From: an uncultured Lacinutrix sp.
Lineage (GTDB): Bacteria > Bacteroidota > Bacteroidia > Flavobacteriales > Flavobacteriaceae
Length of the DNA: 64,000 nucleotides
Assembly: GCF_947500605.1 (NCBI RefSeq)
Contig: NZ_CANMSJ010000001.1
Location: 62,001 to 126,000, forward strand
Direction: 5' to 3'
Of the stretch, positions 43,678 to 53,406 are shown in pieces. Position numbers and translations under genes: made by a program. Each line of letters opens with the position of its first letter. Position 1 is the stretch's first letter. Under the pieces are notes generated by a model. That model worked only from the letters and a program-made list of their open reading frames with translations. It did no database searches and was not told the DNA's origin.

Positions 43678-45747
43678 ATGTCAGAAACAACAGTAACAGT
43701 TAATGCACCAGTTGCAAAAAAAATAAAGAAATCTCTAGAAAAGCATAACGATATTCGTATTGATAATTATTTCTGGATGAATGATAGAGAAGATAAAAAT
43801 GTTATTGATCATCTTAATGCAGAAAACAGCTATACTAAGTCCGTTTTAAAACATACAGAATCATTTCAAAAAGATCTTTTTGAAGAAATGAAGGGTAGAA
43901 TAAAAGAAGATGATACTTCTGTACCTTACAAATTGAATGGTTATTGGTATGTTACTAAATTTGAAAAAGGTAAAGATTATCCTATATACACAAGAAGAAA
44001 GGAGAATATAGATGCAGCCGAAGAAATTATTTTTGACTGTAATGAGATGGCTAAAGAACATGCTTATTTTAAATTAGGAGGAATATCTATTAGTCCAGAT
44101 AATAAAATGGCAAGTTTTGCTGTAGATACAGTAAGTAGAAGGCAATATACCTTGCAAATAAAAGATTTGACTACAGGTGAAATTTTTTCTGATAAAATAG
44201 AAAATACTACAGGAAGCTCTACTTGGGCGAACGATAATAAAACGTTGTTTTATACAAAGAAAGATGAGGTAACCTTGCGTTCGGACAAAATATACAAGCA
44301 TAAATTATATACAGAAGAAGAAAAAGATGTTTTAGTTTTTAATGAAACCGACGATACCTTTAATTCATTCGTATATAAAACAAAATCTAAAAAGTATATT
44401 GTAATTGGTTCTTCGAGTACACTAACTTCAGAATATAGAATTTTAAATGCAAATACTCCAGATGGCGAATTTAAAATATTTCAGGAACGTGAACGTGAAT
44501 TAGAATATTCAATTGCTCATTATAAGGATAGCTTCTATATTATTACTAATAAAGATGATGCTACTAATTTTAAACTACAAAAAACGTCTGAAACTAATAC
44601 TGAAAAGGAGAATTGGAAAGATGTATTGCCACACAGAATAGACGTTTTACTAGAAGATATAGAGATTTTTAAAGATTATCTTGTAGTTAACGAACGTGAA
44701 AACGGACTGAATAAAATAAGAATAATAAGTTGGAATGGAGAAGAAGATTATCATCTACCATTCGATAACGAAACATATACTGCTAGTTTAGGTAATAATC
44801 CAGATTTTAATAGCGACGAGTTACGCTATGGTTACAACTCTTTAACAACACCAAGCTCAATAATTGATTATAATTTAAAAACGAAGATTAAAACAACAAA
44901 GAAAGAGCAAGAGGTTTTAGGAGGAAAGTTTAATAAAGATAATTACGAATCTAAACGCCTTTGGGCAACTGCAAGAGATGGAGTTAAAGTACCTATATCT
45001 TTAGTTTATAAAAAAGGAATAGAATTAAATGGCAAAAACCCAGTTTTACAATACTCTTATGGTTCTTATGGTTCAACAATAGATCCTTATTTCTCTACTA
45101 TTAGACTAAGTTTATTAGATAGAGGTTTTATTTATGTAATAGCGCACATAAGAGGAGGAGAGTACTTAGGTAGAGAATGGTACGAAAACGGAAAATTATT
45201 AACTAAAATGAATACTTTCACAGACTTTATAGACTGTTCTAAGTTTTTAATTCAAGAAAAATATACATCTCCAGAACATTTATATGCAATGGGAGGAAGT
45301 GCAGGAGGCTTATTAATGGGAACTATAATTAATTTAAATCCAGAATTATATAATGGAGTAATTGCAGCTGTACCATTTGTAGATGTTGTAACTACAATGT
45401 TAGACGATACTATACCATTAACTACAGGAGAATATGATGAATGGGGAAACCCAAACGATAAAAAATATTATGATTACATGAAATCATATTCACCTTACGA
45501 TAATGTAACACCTAAAAATTATCCAAACCTACTAGTTACAACAGGTTTACACGATTCTCAAGTGCAATATTTTGAGCCTGCAAAATGGGTAGCAAAATTA
45601 AGAGAATTAAAAACAGATACCAATAAGTTATTGTTTCATATCGATATGGAAGCAGGACATGGTGGAGCATCTGGACGTTTTGAAAGTTTAAAAGAAGTCG
45701 CATTGGAATATGCGTTTTTACTTGATTTAGAGGGAGTTGACTGTTAA
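43678..45747 (+). CDS. ptrB: Oligopeptidase B (S9A prolyl-oligopeptidase family)
   Basis: This 689-residue serine peptidase has an N-terminal propeller and a C-terminal alpha/beta-hydrolase domain. The catalytic triad is S541 in GGSAGG, D626 in GLHDSQ and H661 in EAGHGG. The conserved YWYVTKFEKGKDYPIY, and HIRGGEYLGREWYENGK before the serine, fit oligopeptidase B, which cleaves short peptides after Lys or Arg. No signal peptide is present, so it is cytoplasmic. The promoter of the next gene lies at the end of this coding region. Confidence 0.93.
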   Translation: MSETTVTVNAPVAKKIKKSLEKHNDIRIDNYFWMNDREDKNVIDHLNAENSYTKSVLKHTESFQKDLFEEMKGRIKEDDTSVPYKLNGYWYVTKFEKGKDYPIYTRRKENIDAAEEIIFDCNEMAKEHAYFKLGGISISPDNKMASFAVDTVSRRQYTLQIKDLTTGEIFSDKIENTTGSSTWANDNKTLFYTKKDEVTLRSDKIYKHKLYTEEEKDVLVFNETDDTFNSFVYKTKSKKYIVIGSSSTLTSEYRILNANTPDGEFKIFQERERELEYSIAHYKDSFYIITNKDDATNFKLQKTSETNTEKENWKDVLPHRIDVLLEDIEIFKDYLVVNERENGLNKIRIISWNGEEDYHLPFDNETYTASLGNNPDFNSDELRYGYNSLTTPSSIIDYNLKTKIKTTKKEQEVLGGKFNKDNYESKRLWATARDGVKVPISLVYKKGIELNGKNPVLQYSYGSYGSTIDPYFSTIRLSLLDRGFIYVIAHIRGGEYLGREWYENGKLLTKMNTFTDFIDCSKFLIQEKYTSPEHLYAMGGSAGGLLMGTIINLNPELYNGVIAAVPFVDVVTTMLDDTIPLTTGEYDEWGNPNDKKYYDYMKSYSPYDNVTPKNYPNLLVTTGLHDSQVQYFEPAKWVAKLRELKTDTNKLLFHIDMEAGHGGASGRFESLKEVALEYAFLLDLEGVDC

Positions 45748-45767
45748 AAAAAAAAAGCTTATTTTTG
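45737..45767 (+). promoter_or_regulatory. Complete promoter TTG-N20-TATTTTTG of the cysteine-synthase-like gene
   Basis: TTG at 45737-45739 lies in the last codons of the oligopeptidase gene and the exact -7 box at 45760-45767, 20 bp apart. The ATG at 45819 is 51 bp downstream. Confidence 0.75.
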
Positions 45768-45818
45768 CAAGGTTTTAAGTTACATTTCTAACTATAAGTA
45801 ACTGATCAAATATTGTTT

Positions 45819-46859
45819 ATGACACACGAGAAACAGGTTTTTGACAATGTATTGGACTTAATTGGCAATACACCAATGATAAAACTAAAAAAAATGACTT
45901 CAGAGTTTAAAGGTAACTTTTTGGCTAAAGTTGAAGCTTTTAATCCTGGACATTCTTCAAAAGATAGAATAGCACTATATATTATTGAACAAGCAGAGAA
46001 GCAAGGCATCCTAAAGCCTGGTGACACTATTATTGAAACTACTTCTGGTAATACAGGATTTAGTATTGCAATGGTAAGCGTTATTAAAGGATACGATTGT
46101 ATTCTTGCAGTAAGTTCTAAATCTTCGGCAGATAAAATAGATATGCTAAAGAATATGGGAGCCAAAGTTTATGTTTGCCCAGCAAATGTTAGCGCAGACG
46201 ACCCAAGGTCTTACTACCAAGTAGCAAAACGTTTACATGACGAAATGAAAGGTTCGGTTTATATAAACCAATATTTCAATCAGTTAAATATAGACGCACA
46301 TTACGCCTCTACTGGACCAGAAATATGGAATCAGACTGATGGTAAAATAACACATTTAGTAGCTTGTAGTGGTACAGGAGGAACTATTTCGGGTACTGCG
46401 AAGTACTTAAAAGAACAAAATCCAAATATTAAAGTTATTGGTGTTGATGCTTTTGGTTCTGTATTAAAAAAATACCATGAAACTAGAGAATTCGATGATA
46501 AAGAAATTTATCCATATCGTATAGAAGGTTTAGGTAAAAATTTAATTCCTACTGCAACAGATTTTGATACTATTGATGAGTTTGTAAAAGTAACGGACGA
46601 AGAAAGTGCACATACAGCAAGAGAAATTGCAAAAACCGAAGGTCTTTTTGTTGGTTATACTTCTGGAGCAGCAATGCAAGCTATAAAGCAATTAAGTGCT
46701 TCTGGCGAATTTAAAGAGTCGGATAATATAGTTGTTATTTTTCCAGATCATGGATCACGTTATATGAGTAAGATTTATAGCGATAAATGGATGAGCGAAC
46801 AAGGCTTCTTTGATAGCGTAAATGCTGAAGCAGCACAAAGTATTCAATTCATAAAATAA
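45819..46859 (+). CDS. Cysteine-synthase-family PLP enzyme, putative cysteate synthase
   Basis: This 346-residue fold-type II PLP enzyme starts at the ATG at 45819; a TTG two codons earlier is less likely. The PLP lysine is K48 in NPGHSSKDR, followed by SGNTGFS, the phosphate loop GTGGTISG, and a C-terminal [12 protein letters not shown]. The layout is that of cystathionine beta-synthase and O-acetylserine sulfhydrylase relatives without CBS domains. Because the next gene is a serine-palmitoyltransferase-like enzyme, I infer that this one may make L-cysteate from O-phosphoserine and sulfite for sulfonolipid synthesis. A plain cysteine synthase remains possible. It has its own promoter and terminator. 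Confidence 0.82.
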   Translation: MTHEKQVFDNVLDLIGNTPMIKLKKMTSEFKGNFLAKVEAFNPGHSSKDRIALYIIEQAEKQGILKPGDTIIETTSGNTGFSIAMVSVIKGYDCILAVSSKSSADKIDMLKNMGAKVYVCPANVSADDPRSYYQVAKRLHDEMKGSVYINQYFNQLNIDAHYASTGPEIWNQTDGKITHLVACSGTGGTISGTAKYLKEQNPNIKVIGVDAFGSVLKKYHETREFDDKEIYPYRIEGLGKNLIPTATDFDTIDEFVKVTDEESAHTAREIAKTEGLFVGYTSGAAMQAIKQLSASGEFKESDNIVVIFPDHGSRYMSKIYSDKWMSEQGFFDSVNAEAAQSIQFIK

Positions 46860-46881
46860 AGGAATTACACAATAAATATTG

Positions 46882-46917
46882 AAACTGATACCATTAAAAA
46901 GGTATCAGTTTTTTTAT
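46882..46917 (+). terminator. Intrinsic terminator after the cysteine-synthase-like gene
   Basis: The stem AAACTGATACC / GGTATCAGTTT with an 8-base loop is followed by a T-run. Confidence 0.85.
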
Positions 46918-46964
46918 GTTGTTAATTGGAGGTGAAAATATTATGCAAAAAACGTAGAATTGCT

Positions 46965-46972
46965 TAATTTTG
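46965..46972 (+). promoter_or_regulatory. -7 promoter box (TAATTTTG)
   Basis: An exact TAnnTTTG match lies 25 bp before the ATG at 46998. No TTG is found at the expected -33 position. Confidence 0.6.
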
Positions 46973-46997
46973 CATTCTCTAAACTAATTAAGTACAG

Positions 46998-48257
46998 ATG
47001 AAAGATTTATTTGCAAAAATATATAAAGATAAAGGACCATTAGGAAAATGGGCTGAGCAGGCTGAAGGTTATTTTGTATTTCCAAAACTAGAAGGACAAA
47101 TTTCTAACCGAATGAAGTTCCAAGGAAAAGATGTTATTACTTGGAGTATTAACGATTACTTGGGTTTAGCAAATCATCCAGAAGTGCGTAAGGTTGATGC
47201 TGAAGCAGGTGCTGCATATGGTTCGGCTTACCCAATGGGAGCTAGAATGATGTCTGGCCATACAGAATTACACGAACAACTTCAAAACGAACTAGCTGCC
47301 TTTGTTAATAAAGAAGCGGCTTACCTTTTAAACTTTGGTTATCAAGGTATGGTATCTACTGTAGATGCTTTAGTTGCTAAAGATGATGTTATTGTTTACG
47401 ATGTAGATGCACATGCATGTATTATTGATGGTGTGAGATTACACCACGGTAAACGTTTTACTTATAAGCACAACGATATTGAAAGTTTAGAAAAAAACTT
47501 AGAGCGTGCTACAAAAATGGCAGAAACAACTGGAGGAGGAATTTTAGTAATTTCTGAAGGTGTTTTTGGTATGCGTGGAGAACAAGGACGTTTAAAAGAA
47601 ATTGTTGCGCTTAAGAAAAAATATAACTTTAGATTTTTTGTAGATGATGCTCATGGTTTTGGTACACTTGGTAAAACAGGTGCTGGAGCAGGAGAAGAGC
47701 AAGGAGTACAAGATGATATAGACGTTTATTTTGCAACTTTCGCAAAATCTATGGCTAGTACTGGAGCATTTATTGCTGCAGATAAAGAAATTATAGACTA
47801 TTTAAAGTATAACTTACGTTCTCAAATGTTTGCAAAATCTTTGCAAATGCAATTGGTAGTAGGTGCTTTAAAGCGTTTAGATATGTTACGTACAATGCCT
47901 GAGTTAAAAGAAAACTTATGGAAAATTGTAGATGCATTACAATCTGGATTAAAAGAAAGAGGATTCGATATTGGTACAACACAAAGTTGTGTTACACCGG
48001 TTTACTTAAAAGGTAGTATTCCTGAAGCTATGGCTTTAGTAAGAGATTTACGTGAGAATTACGGAATTTTCTGTTCTATCGTAGTATATCCAGTAATACC
48101 AAAAGGATTAATATTATTACGTATGATTCCTACAGCAACGCATACCATTCAAGATGTAAATGAAACATTAGATGCTTTTGATGCTATTAGAACACGTTTA
48201 GAAAATGGAACTTATAAAAGAATGTCTGCTGCTTTAATTAAAGCAATGGGAGAATAA
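46998..48257 (+). CDS. Alpha-oxoamine synthase (SPT-like), putative cysteate fatty acyltransferase
   Basis: This 419-residue PLP enzyme belongs to the alpha-oxoamine synthase family (serine palmitoyltransferase, KBL, BioF). Seen are WSINDYLGLANHPEV near the start, YGSAYPMGARMMSGHTELHEQL, FVDDAHGFGTLG, and the PLP lysine K250 in ATFAKSMASTGAF. The family condenses an amino acid with an acyl-CoA/ACP, releasing CO2. In Flavobacterium and Chryseobacterium a homologue uses cysteate to start capnine (sulfonolipid) synthesis. The neighbouring cysteine-synthase-like gene supports that over serine use. A capnine reductase gene is not adjacent. Product is thus likely 3-dehydrocapnine-type lipid precursor, by inference. 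Confidence 0.85.
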   Translation: MKDLFAKIYKDKGPLGKWAEQAEGYFVFPKLEGQISNRMKFQGKDVITWSINDYLGLANHPEVRKVDAEAGAAYGSAYPMGARMMSGHTELHEQLQNELAAFVNKEAAYLLNFGYQGMVSTVDALVAKDDVIVYDVDAHACIIDGVRLHHGKRFTYKHNDIESLEKNLERATKMAETTGGGILVISEGVFGMRGEQGRLKEIVALKKKYNFRFFVDDAHGFGTLGKTGAGAGEEQGVQDDIDVYFATFAKSMASTGAFIAADKEIIDYLKYNLRSQMFAKSLQMQLVVGALKRLDMLRTMPELKENLWKIVDALQSGLKERGFDIGTTQSCVTPVYLKGSIPEAMALVRDLRENYGIFCSIVVYPVIPKGLILLRMIPTATHTIQDVNETLDAFDAIRTRLENGTYKRMSAALIKAMGE

Positions 48258-48278
48258 TTTCTTTTCAATTTATTGTAT

Positions 48279-48313
48279 AAAAAAATCCAATTCTTTCGAA
48301 TTGGATTTTTTTT
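48279..48313. terminator. Bidirectional terminator after the SPT-like gene
   Basis: AAAAAAATCCAATTC and GAATTGGATTTTTTT form a perfect stem with a TTTC loop, between convergent genes. Confidence 0.88.
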
Positions 48314-48327
48314 GTTACTTATACTTA

Positions 48328-49455
48328 TTATATAATAGTTTTTCTAAACGTTTTTCTGCGTTTTACAACTACAGTTTCAATATGCTTCCAAATTTTATGA
48401 ATAGCTTCATTATCTTCTAATTCTGGAGTTCTGTAACAATTAATGATTCCTTTTTGTCTAAAAGTTTCATAATACTCATTAAATATAACAGCATGGATAC
48501 CTTTATTTTGATATTCAGGATGTACACCAATTAGGTAGAAAACCACATCTTTACTATGTTTCTTTGCTTTTAGTAGCTTAGCAAAACCAAAAGGAAATAG
48601 TTTACCATTCATTTCTTGGAGAGCAGAAGCAAACCTAGGCATTACAATAGCAAAAGCTACCATGTCATCATTTTCATCAACAACAAACTTTATATACTCT
48701 GGATTTACAAATGAGATAAATTTCTTTTTAAAATATGCTTTTTGTATGTCTGTTATTTCAACAAAAGAAGATAAACTTTCATAAGATGCATTAAACAAAT
48801 CGAACATTTTATCTACATAAGGCATCACTTCAGATGTTTTTGTGAGTTGTAATGCTGTTAATTTGTAGCGTCTTTTTATAAGTTCTTGAGCTTTTTTAAA
48901 GTTTTCAGGTTTTACATTTACAAAAGGAAAGCTACTTTCAGAATAACTTTTTTCTACAGTAAAACCATGTGCTATATAATGTTTTACATAATACTCATGG
49001 TTGTACCATGTTATCATATTACTAATCTGGTCGAAACCTTCGGTCATAACACCAACTTTGTCTAGGTTCGAAAAACCAACAGGACCTTCAGTATATTCTA
49101 GATTATGTTGTTTCCCAATTTTTGTTACTTCATCTAAAAGTGCTTTAGAAACTTCTAAATCATCAATAAAATCAAACCAACCAAAACGCATTTTAAGATG
49201 CTTTTGTTTTTTTACTTCAAGCCAATTAATAATTGCTGCTACACGGCCAACAAGCTTATCGCCTTTATAGGCAAGAATTAATGTAGTTTCGGCATCATTA
49301 AAAATGGGATTTTTGTCCTTATTAAAAGTCTCCATTTCTTGACTAATAATAGGAGGTACCCAATATTTAGAATCCTTATATAGCGAAAACGGGAATTTAA
49401 CAAAGGTCTTTAAATCCTTTTTTGTAGTTACTAGTTTAGTTGTAATCATAGGCAT
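48328..49455 (-). CDS. GNAT-fold protein of unknown substrate
   Basis: This 375-residue protein has a C-terminal GNAT-like half with the acetyl-CoA-type segment LIGVHPEYQNKGIHAVIFNEY (about 313-333) and an N-terminal region that includes a second acyltransferase-like part (LAYKGDKLVGRVAAIINWLE). Such double-GNAT proteins are common in Bacteroidetes and are sometimes misnamed GTP cyclohydrolase. Its ATG overlaps the TAA of the upstream transporter-like gene (TAATG), so both are co-translated. The substrate is not known; it need not be linked to the sulfonolipid genes on the opposite strand. Confidence 0.75.
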   Translation of the reverse strand: MPMITTKLVTTKKDLKTFVKFPFSLYKDSKYWVPPIISQEMETFNKDKNPIFNDAETTLILAYKGDKLVGRVAAIINWLEVKKQKHLKMRFGWFDFIDDLEVSKALLDEVTKIGKQHNLEYTEGPVGFSNLDKVGVMTEGFDQISNMITWYNHEYYVKHYIAHGFTVEKSYSESSFPFVNVKPENFKKAQELIKRRYKLTALQLTKTSEVMPYVDKMFDLFNASYESLSSFVEITDIQKAYFKKKFISFVNPEYIKFVVDENDDMVAFAIVMPRFASALQEMNGKLFPFGFAKLLKAKKHSKDVVFYLIGVHPEYQNKGIHAVIFNEYYETFRQKGIINCYRTPELEDNEAIHKIWKHIETVVVKRRKTFRKTII

Positions 49456-50483
49456 TACTCATCATCAAAATCAATATCCTGAGTTTCTTTTTTACGTTTG
49501 TTATCGCTATCAGGAGAAGCATCGTCACCTTTCTTTTTGTTTTTCTTCTTACGTTTTTTATTCGCTTTTCGTTCTGCTTCTTCTTCAGCAGAAGTTCCAT
49601 TATCGATTCCTGGATCTTTATGAAAATCTAAACGATAAGAAATACCTAAATTTAATCCGAAAACTGAAGGCGTATCTTTAGTATTAAATGTTACAGCGGT
49701 ATCTAACTGAAAATCTTTTCCCCAAAGATATGCACCACCAAATCTAAAAAGATTGTCTGCATAAAAATCGCTATGGATTCCTTGCGTTTCCCCAAATAAA
49801 ACCCATTGTTCACTTACAGCTTTAGTTAGAGTAAAAATGTATTGAAAATCTGAATAATCGGTACCAATTCTATCTTTAGATAAATTCATTACCAATACCC
49901 AACCACTAGCAAAATTATTTTGTGTTGCAACCATTACTTTAGGGCTAAAACCTTCTACTCCAGGAGCAGTGTATGGATTGTCTGCCGAATCAAAATTTGC
50001 TCCAACATAAACAGCAACAGCAGGAATTAAGCTACTCCATTTAAAACGTTTGTTTGCATGGTAACTAAAAATATTTGGTTTTTCTTCAACAGCGTGTTTA
50101 TAAGGGTCGTAAACTAGATATTTAGCACCAAGTGTTAGATTTTTAAAGTTTGAACGCTTTAAATCTGTAGGAATAGTAGAACGGTAATCTGTTTGTGTAT
50201 CATTTTGATAAATACCTTCAATATTAATTTCTAATTGCGGTAAAAGTAGGCCATAACGCGCAGCAAAATCAACTCCAAAACCAGATACATCGTATTTTAA
50301 AGGTGTGTGTTCTTCCTTTACGGTATAGGGACCAACTTCAATTTGAGCTACATTTGTTCCAACAGAAAAAGCAGACCTAGAAACTCCAGGACGGTTAGAA
50401 TTAATAACTTCTGTATATTGTGCATGTGCTGTTAAACCAGCAATACACAGGACTATAGTTAAATAGGTTTTATTTAAAAACAT
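49455..50483 (-). CDS. Outer membrane transporter-like beta-barrel protein
   Basis: Counted from the ATG at 50483, this 342-residue protein has a signal peptide (MFLNKTYLTIVLCIAGLTAHAQ) and an aromatic, alternating beta-strand body that resembles the MetA-pathway-of-phenol-degradation/transporter barrel family (INSNRPGVSRSAFSVGTNVAQIEVG). The last 60 residues are a lysine-rich and acidic tail (KANKKRKKKNKKKGDD). The TTG at 50504 that would extend it falls in the -7 box at 50502-50509. Its cargo is unknown. A GNAT-fold gene is translationally coupled downstream. Confidence 0.75.
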   Translation of the reverse strand: MFLNKTYLTIVLCIAGLTAHAQYTEVINSNRPGVSRSAFSVGTNVAQIEVGPYTVKEEHTPLKYDVSGFGVDFAARYGLLLPQLEINIEGIYQNDTQTDYRSTIPTDLKRSNFKNLTLGAKYLVYDPYKHAVEEKPNIFSYHANKRFKWSSLIPAVAVYVGANFDSADNPYTAPGVEGFSPKVMVATQNNFASGWVLVMNLSKDRIGTDYSDFQYIFTLTKAVSEQWVLFGETQGIHSDFYADNLFRFGGAYLWGKDFQLDTAVTFNTKDTPSVFGLNLGISYRLDFHKDPGIDNGTSAEEEAERKANKKRKKKNKKKGDDASPDSDNKRKKETQDIDFDDE

Positions 50484-50501
50484 AAGTTTTAGGTTTAGCT
50501 T

Positions 50502-50509
50502 CAAATATA
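50502..50509 (-). promoter_or_regulatory. -7 promoter box (TATATTTG) of the transporter-like gene
   Basis: On the minus strand an exact TAnnTTTG box lies 18 bp before the ATG at 50483 and overlaps the TTG at 50504. This fixes the start of the gene. No -33 TTG was found. Confidence 0.65.
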
Positions 50510-50563
50510 GAGATTTTATATATTTTTTAAGGAAAAAAATCTGAAATTACTCAACAAGTATTG

Positions 50564-50571
50564 TATTTTTG
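50564..50571 (+). promoter_or_regulatory. -7 promoter box (TATTTTTG) of the DUF4834-like gene
   Basis: An exact TAnnTTTG match lies 30 bp before the ATG at 50602, divergent from the box at 50502-50509. Confidence 0.6.
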
Positions 50572-50601
50572 TATTACAACATTTAATATTTTGATTTTTC
50601 T

Positions 50602-50865
50602 ATGGGATTAATAAAGACCATACTTATAATATTGTTATTTTATTACGGATTCAAGATCTTATCTAGATTTTTTGGTCCTTTTATATTAAAGTATTTTACA
50701 AAGAAAGCAACCGAACGTTTTGGTGGCCAATTTCGTGATTTTAATAACCAAAAACAGCAGCAACCACAAGAAAAAGAAGGCGAAATTACAATAGATAAAA
50801 TGCCTAACAATAAATCTTCAAACAAAACGGTTGGTGAATATGTAGATTACGAGGAAATTGATTAA
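50602..50865 (+). CDS. DUF4834-like small membrane protein
   Basis: This 87-residue protein has a hydrophobic N-terminal helix (about 3-22), a short amphipathic basic part, a glutamine-rich linker (NNQKQQQPQEKEGE) and the terminal motif VGEYVDYEEID. The last motif and size fit DUF4834, a Bacteroidetes family with no known function. It lies 30 bp before the YfhO-type gene and probably begins an operon of four genes with the glycosyltransferase and flippase. Confidence 0.82.
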   Translation: MGLIKTILIILLFYYGFKILSRFFGPFILKYFTKKATERFGGQFRDFNNQKQQQPQEKEGEITIDKMPNNKSSNKTVGEYVDYEEID

Positions 50866-50895
50866 TTTTCGGTTTTAAGAATTATTCTATTATTT

Positions 50896-53406
50896 ATGCA
50901 ATCAACTTTTAAAAAGATCTTGCCACATATCCTTGTGTTTGTAGGGTTTATAATACTGTCTTTAGCCTATTTTAGTCCTGTTTTACAAGGTAAGCAAATA
51001 TTACAAAGTGATATTTTGCAGTACAATGGTATGGCTAAACAGCAACGCGATTTTAAAGCAAATACTGGTGAAGAAGCCTATTGGACTAATAGTGCTTTTG
51101 GAGGTATGCCAACCTACCAATTAGGAGCTAGATATCCACACACTTATATTAAGAGTTTAGATTTAGGACTTCGTTTTTTACCACGTCCAGCAGATTATCT
51201 TTTTCTTTATTTTGTAGGTTTTTATATACTATTATTATGTTTAAAAGTTAATTTTAAACTTGCAGCACTTGGCGCATTAGCCTTTGGTTTTTCTACTTAT
51301 TTAATAATTATTCTTGGAGTAGGACATAACAGTAAAGCACATGCAATTGCTTATATGCCTTTAGTTTTAAGTGGAATTGTGCTAACCTTTAGGAAGAAAT
51401 ATATACTTGGATTTATCGTCACAGCTATTGCTATGGGATTAGAATTAGTAGCCAATCATTTTCAAATGACCTACTATTTAATGCTACTTGTTATTGTTCT
51501 TGGTATTGTATATTTAATAGATGCTTATAACAAAAAAGTACTACCGCATTTCTTTAAATCGGTAGTTGTTTTATTAGCAGCAGTAATATTAGCTATTGGA
51601 TTAAATGCAGCCAATATTATGGCAACGCAAGAGTATGCTAAAGAAAGTACACGTAGTAAAACAGAATTAACCATAAATCCTGATGGCTCTCCTAAAAAGG
51701 ACATTAGTTCTGGTTTAGCAAAAGAAAAAATTACCGAGTACAGTTATGGCTATTTGGAAACTTTTAATCTTTTTATTCCTAGATTTTTAGGTGGAGGAAT
51801 GGGAGAAGATTTAGGTAAAGAATCTGCTTTTTATGAGTTTTATAGAAGTCAAGGTGTGCCACCATTAGAAGCAGCAGATGCAGCTAAATCTGTTCCTACT
51901 TATTGGGGAGATCAGCCAATAGTTGAAGCACCAGCTTATGTTGGAGCCGTAATATTATTCCTTTTTGTTTTCGCTTTATTTTTAGTAAAAGGTAGATTAA
52001 AATGGTGGTTAGTTTCCGGATCAATACTCGCATTATTATTGTCTTACGGTAAAAATCTAGGTTTTTTAACCGATTTCTTTATAGATTTTGTTCCATTTTA
52101 CGATAAGTTTAGAGCAGTAACTTCAATACAAGTTCTTTTAGAACTTTGTATTCCTGTGTTAGCAATCTTTGGTTTGATTAAGTTGTTTAATGATTACGAA
52201 AAAGATGAAGATAAATTAAAAGCCTTAAAGTTTTCAGTAATAATAACAGCAGGATTATGTTTGTTCTTTTTATTATTAAGATATGCAGGAATTATTTTAG
52301 ATTTTGAAGGAATAAGAGATGCAAATTGGTCTCAAGGCGGAGGACAACCATTTGTAGATGCTATTGTAGCAGATAGAAAATCTATTTTTACAAAAGATAC
52401 GTTACGTACCTTATTATTGGTACTGCTTTCAGCAGGAGCTATTTATATGTTTTTAAAACAAAAGCTTTCCGAAGGAAAAGTTATTATTGTTTTTGCAGTG
52501 TTAATTCTTTTCGATTTGGTTGGCGTAGATAGACGTTATGTAAATACCGAAAATTTTGTATCGAGTAGAGAAGTGCAAAGTCCTTTTAAAGCAAATAATG
52601 CCGATAAGAAAATATTAAGTGAATCTGGTAATTTTAGAGTTTACGATGTTAGTTCTGGAGCAGGAAGAGCCATTTCTCAAAAAGTAGAAAGTATGGCTTC
52701 AGGCGCAACTTCTGCACCATATTTTCATAATACTATAAATGGTTATCATGCAGCAAAGCTGAAACGGTTTGATGAGATTTCAGATTTCTTTCCATTTACA
52801 AGACATCCTGAAATGCTTAATATGTTTAATGTTAAGTATATTATTAGTGAAGATGAAAGTAAACAGCCTTATCCATATTTAAATACTGATGCCAATGGTA
52901 ATGCTTGGTTTGTTGAAAAAATAAAACAAGTTAATTCGGCAGATGAAGAAATGCTTTCTTTACTAGATTTGAATACTAAAACGGAAGCTGTTGTAGATAG
53001 AAGTGCTATTGAAACTTATAAGACTGTTTCACAAACATTACCTAATAGGGCTATAACAGAGTTTAATCATGTTGTAGATTCGCTAGCTTCAATTAAAGTA
53101 TTAGAATACCAACCTAACTATATTAAATACGAGTCCAATAATCTAAATAATGGTTATGCAGTATTTTCAGAAATGTATTATGCAAACGGTTGGAATGCTT
53201 ATGTAGATGATGAAATAACAAATCACAATCGTGTAAACTACCTTTTAAGAGGAATGGAAATACCTAAAGGAAAACATATTGTTGAGTTTAAGTTTGAGCC
53301 ACAAGTTGTTAAAACAGGAGGTTCTATTGCTTTAACAAGTTCTGTTTTATTAGCACTTATAATTTTAGGAGGATTGTTTTTTGAGTTTAAAAGGAAAAAT
53401 GAATAA
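50896..53406 (+). CDS. YfhO-family polytopic membrane protein
   Basis: This 836-residue protein has about a dozen membrane helices in the first 530 residues and again one near 810-830, with a large C-terminal extracytoplasmic region. The opening (HILVFVGFIILSLAYFSPVL, then SDILQYNGMAKQQRDF) and the FGGMPTYQLG loop are typical of YfhO-like GT-C-fold proteins. In other bacteria YfhO helps add sugars to teichoic acids; here the target would be an envelope glycan, by inference. Its stop overlaps the start of a glycosyltransferase gene by 8 bp. Confidence 0.86.
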   Translation: MQSTFKKILPHILVFVGFIILSLAYFSPVLQGKQILQSDILQYNGMAKQQRDFKANTGEEAYWTNSAFGGMPTYQLGARYPHTYIKSLDLGLRFLPRPADYLFLYFVGFYILLLCLKVNFKLAALGALAFGFSTYLIIILGVGHNSKAHAIAYMPLVLSGIVLTFRKKYILGFIVTAIAMGLELVANHFQMTYYLMLLVIVLGIVYLIDAYNKKVLPHFFKSVVVLLAAVILAIGLNAANIMATQEYAKESTRSKTELTINPDGSPKKDISSGLAKEKITEYSYGYLETFNLFIPRFLGGGMGEDLGKESAFYEFYRSQGVPPLEAADAAKSVPTYWGDQPIVEAPAYVGAVILFLFVFALFLVKGRLKWWLVSGSILALLLSYGKNLGFLTDFFIDFVPFYDKFRAVTSIQVLLELCIPVLAIFGLIKLFNDYEKDEDKLKALKFSVIITAGLCLFFLLLRYAGIILDFEGIRDANWSQGGGQPFVDAIVADRKSIFTKDTLRTLLLVLLSAGAIYMFLKQKLSEGKVIIVFAVLILFDLVGVDRRYVNTENFVSSREVQSPFKANNADKKILSESGNFRVYDVSSGAGRAISQKVESMASGATSAPYFHNTINGYHAAKLKRFDEISDFFPFTRHPEMLNMFNVKYIISEDESKQPYPYLNTDANGNAWFVEKIKQVNSADEEMLSLLDLNTKTEAVVDRSAIETYKTVSQTLPNRAITEFNHVVDSLASIKVLEYQPNYIKYESNNLNNGYAVFSEMYYANGWNAYVDDEITNHNRVNYLLRGMEIPKGKHIVEFKFEPQVVKTGGSIALTSSVLLALIILGGLFFEFKRKNE

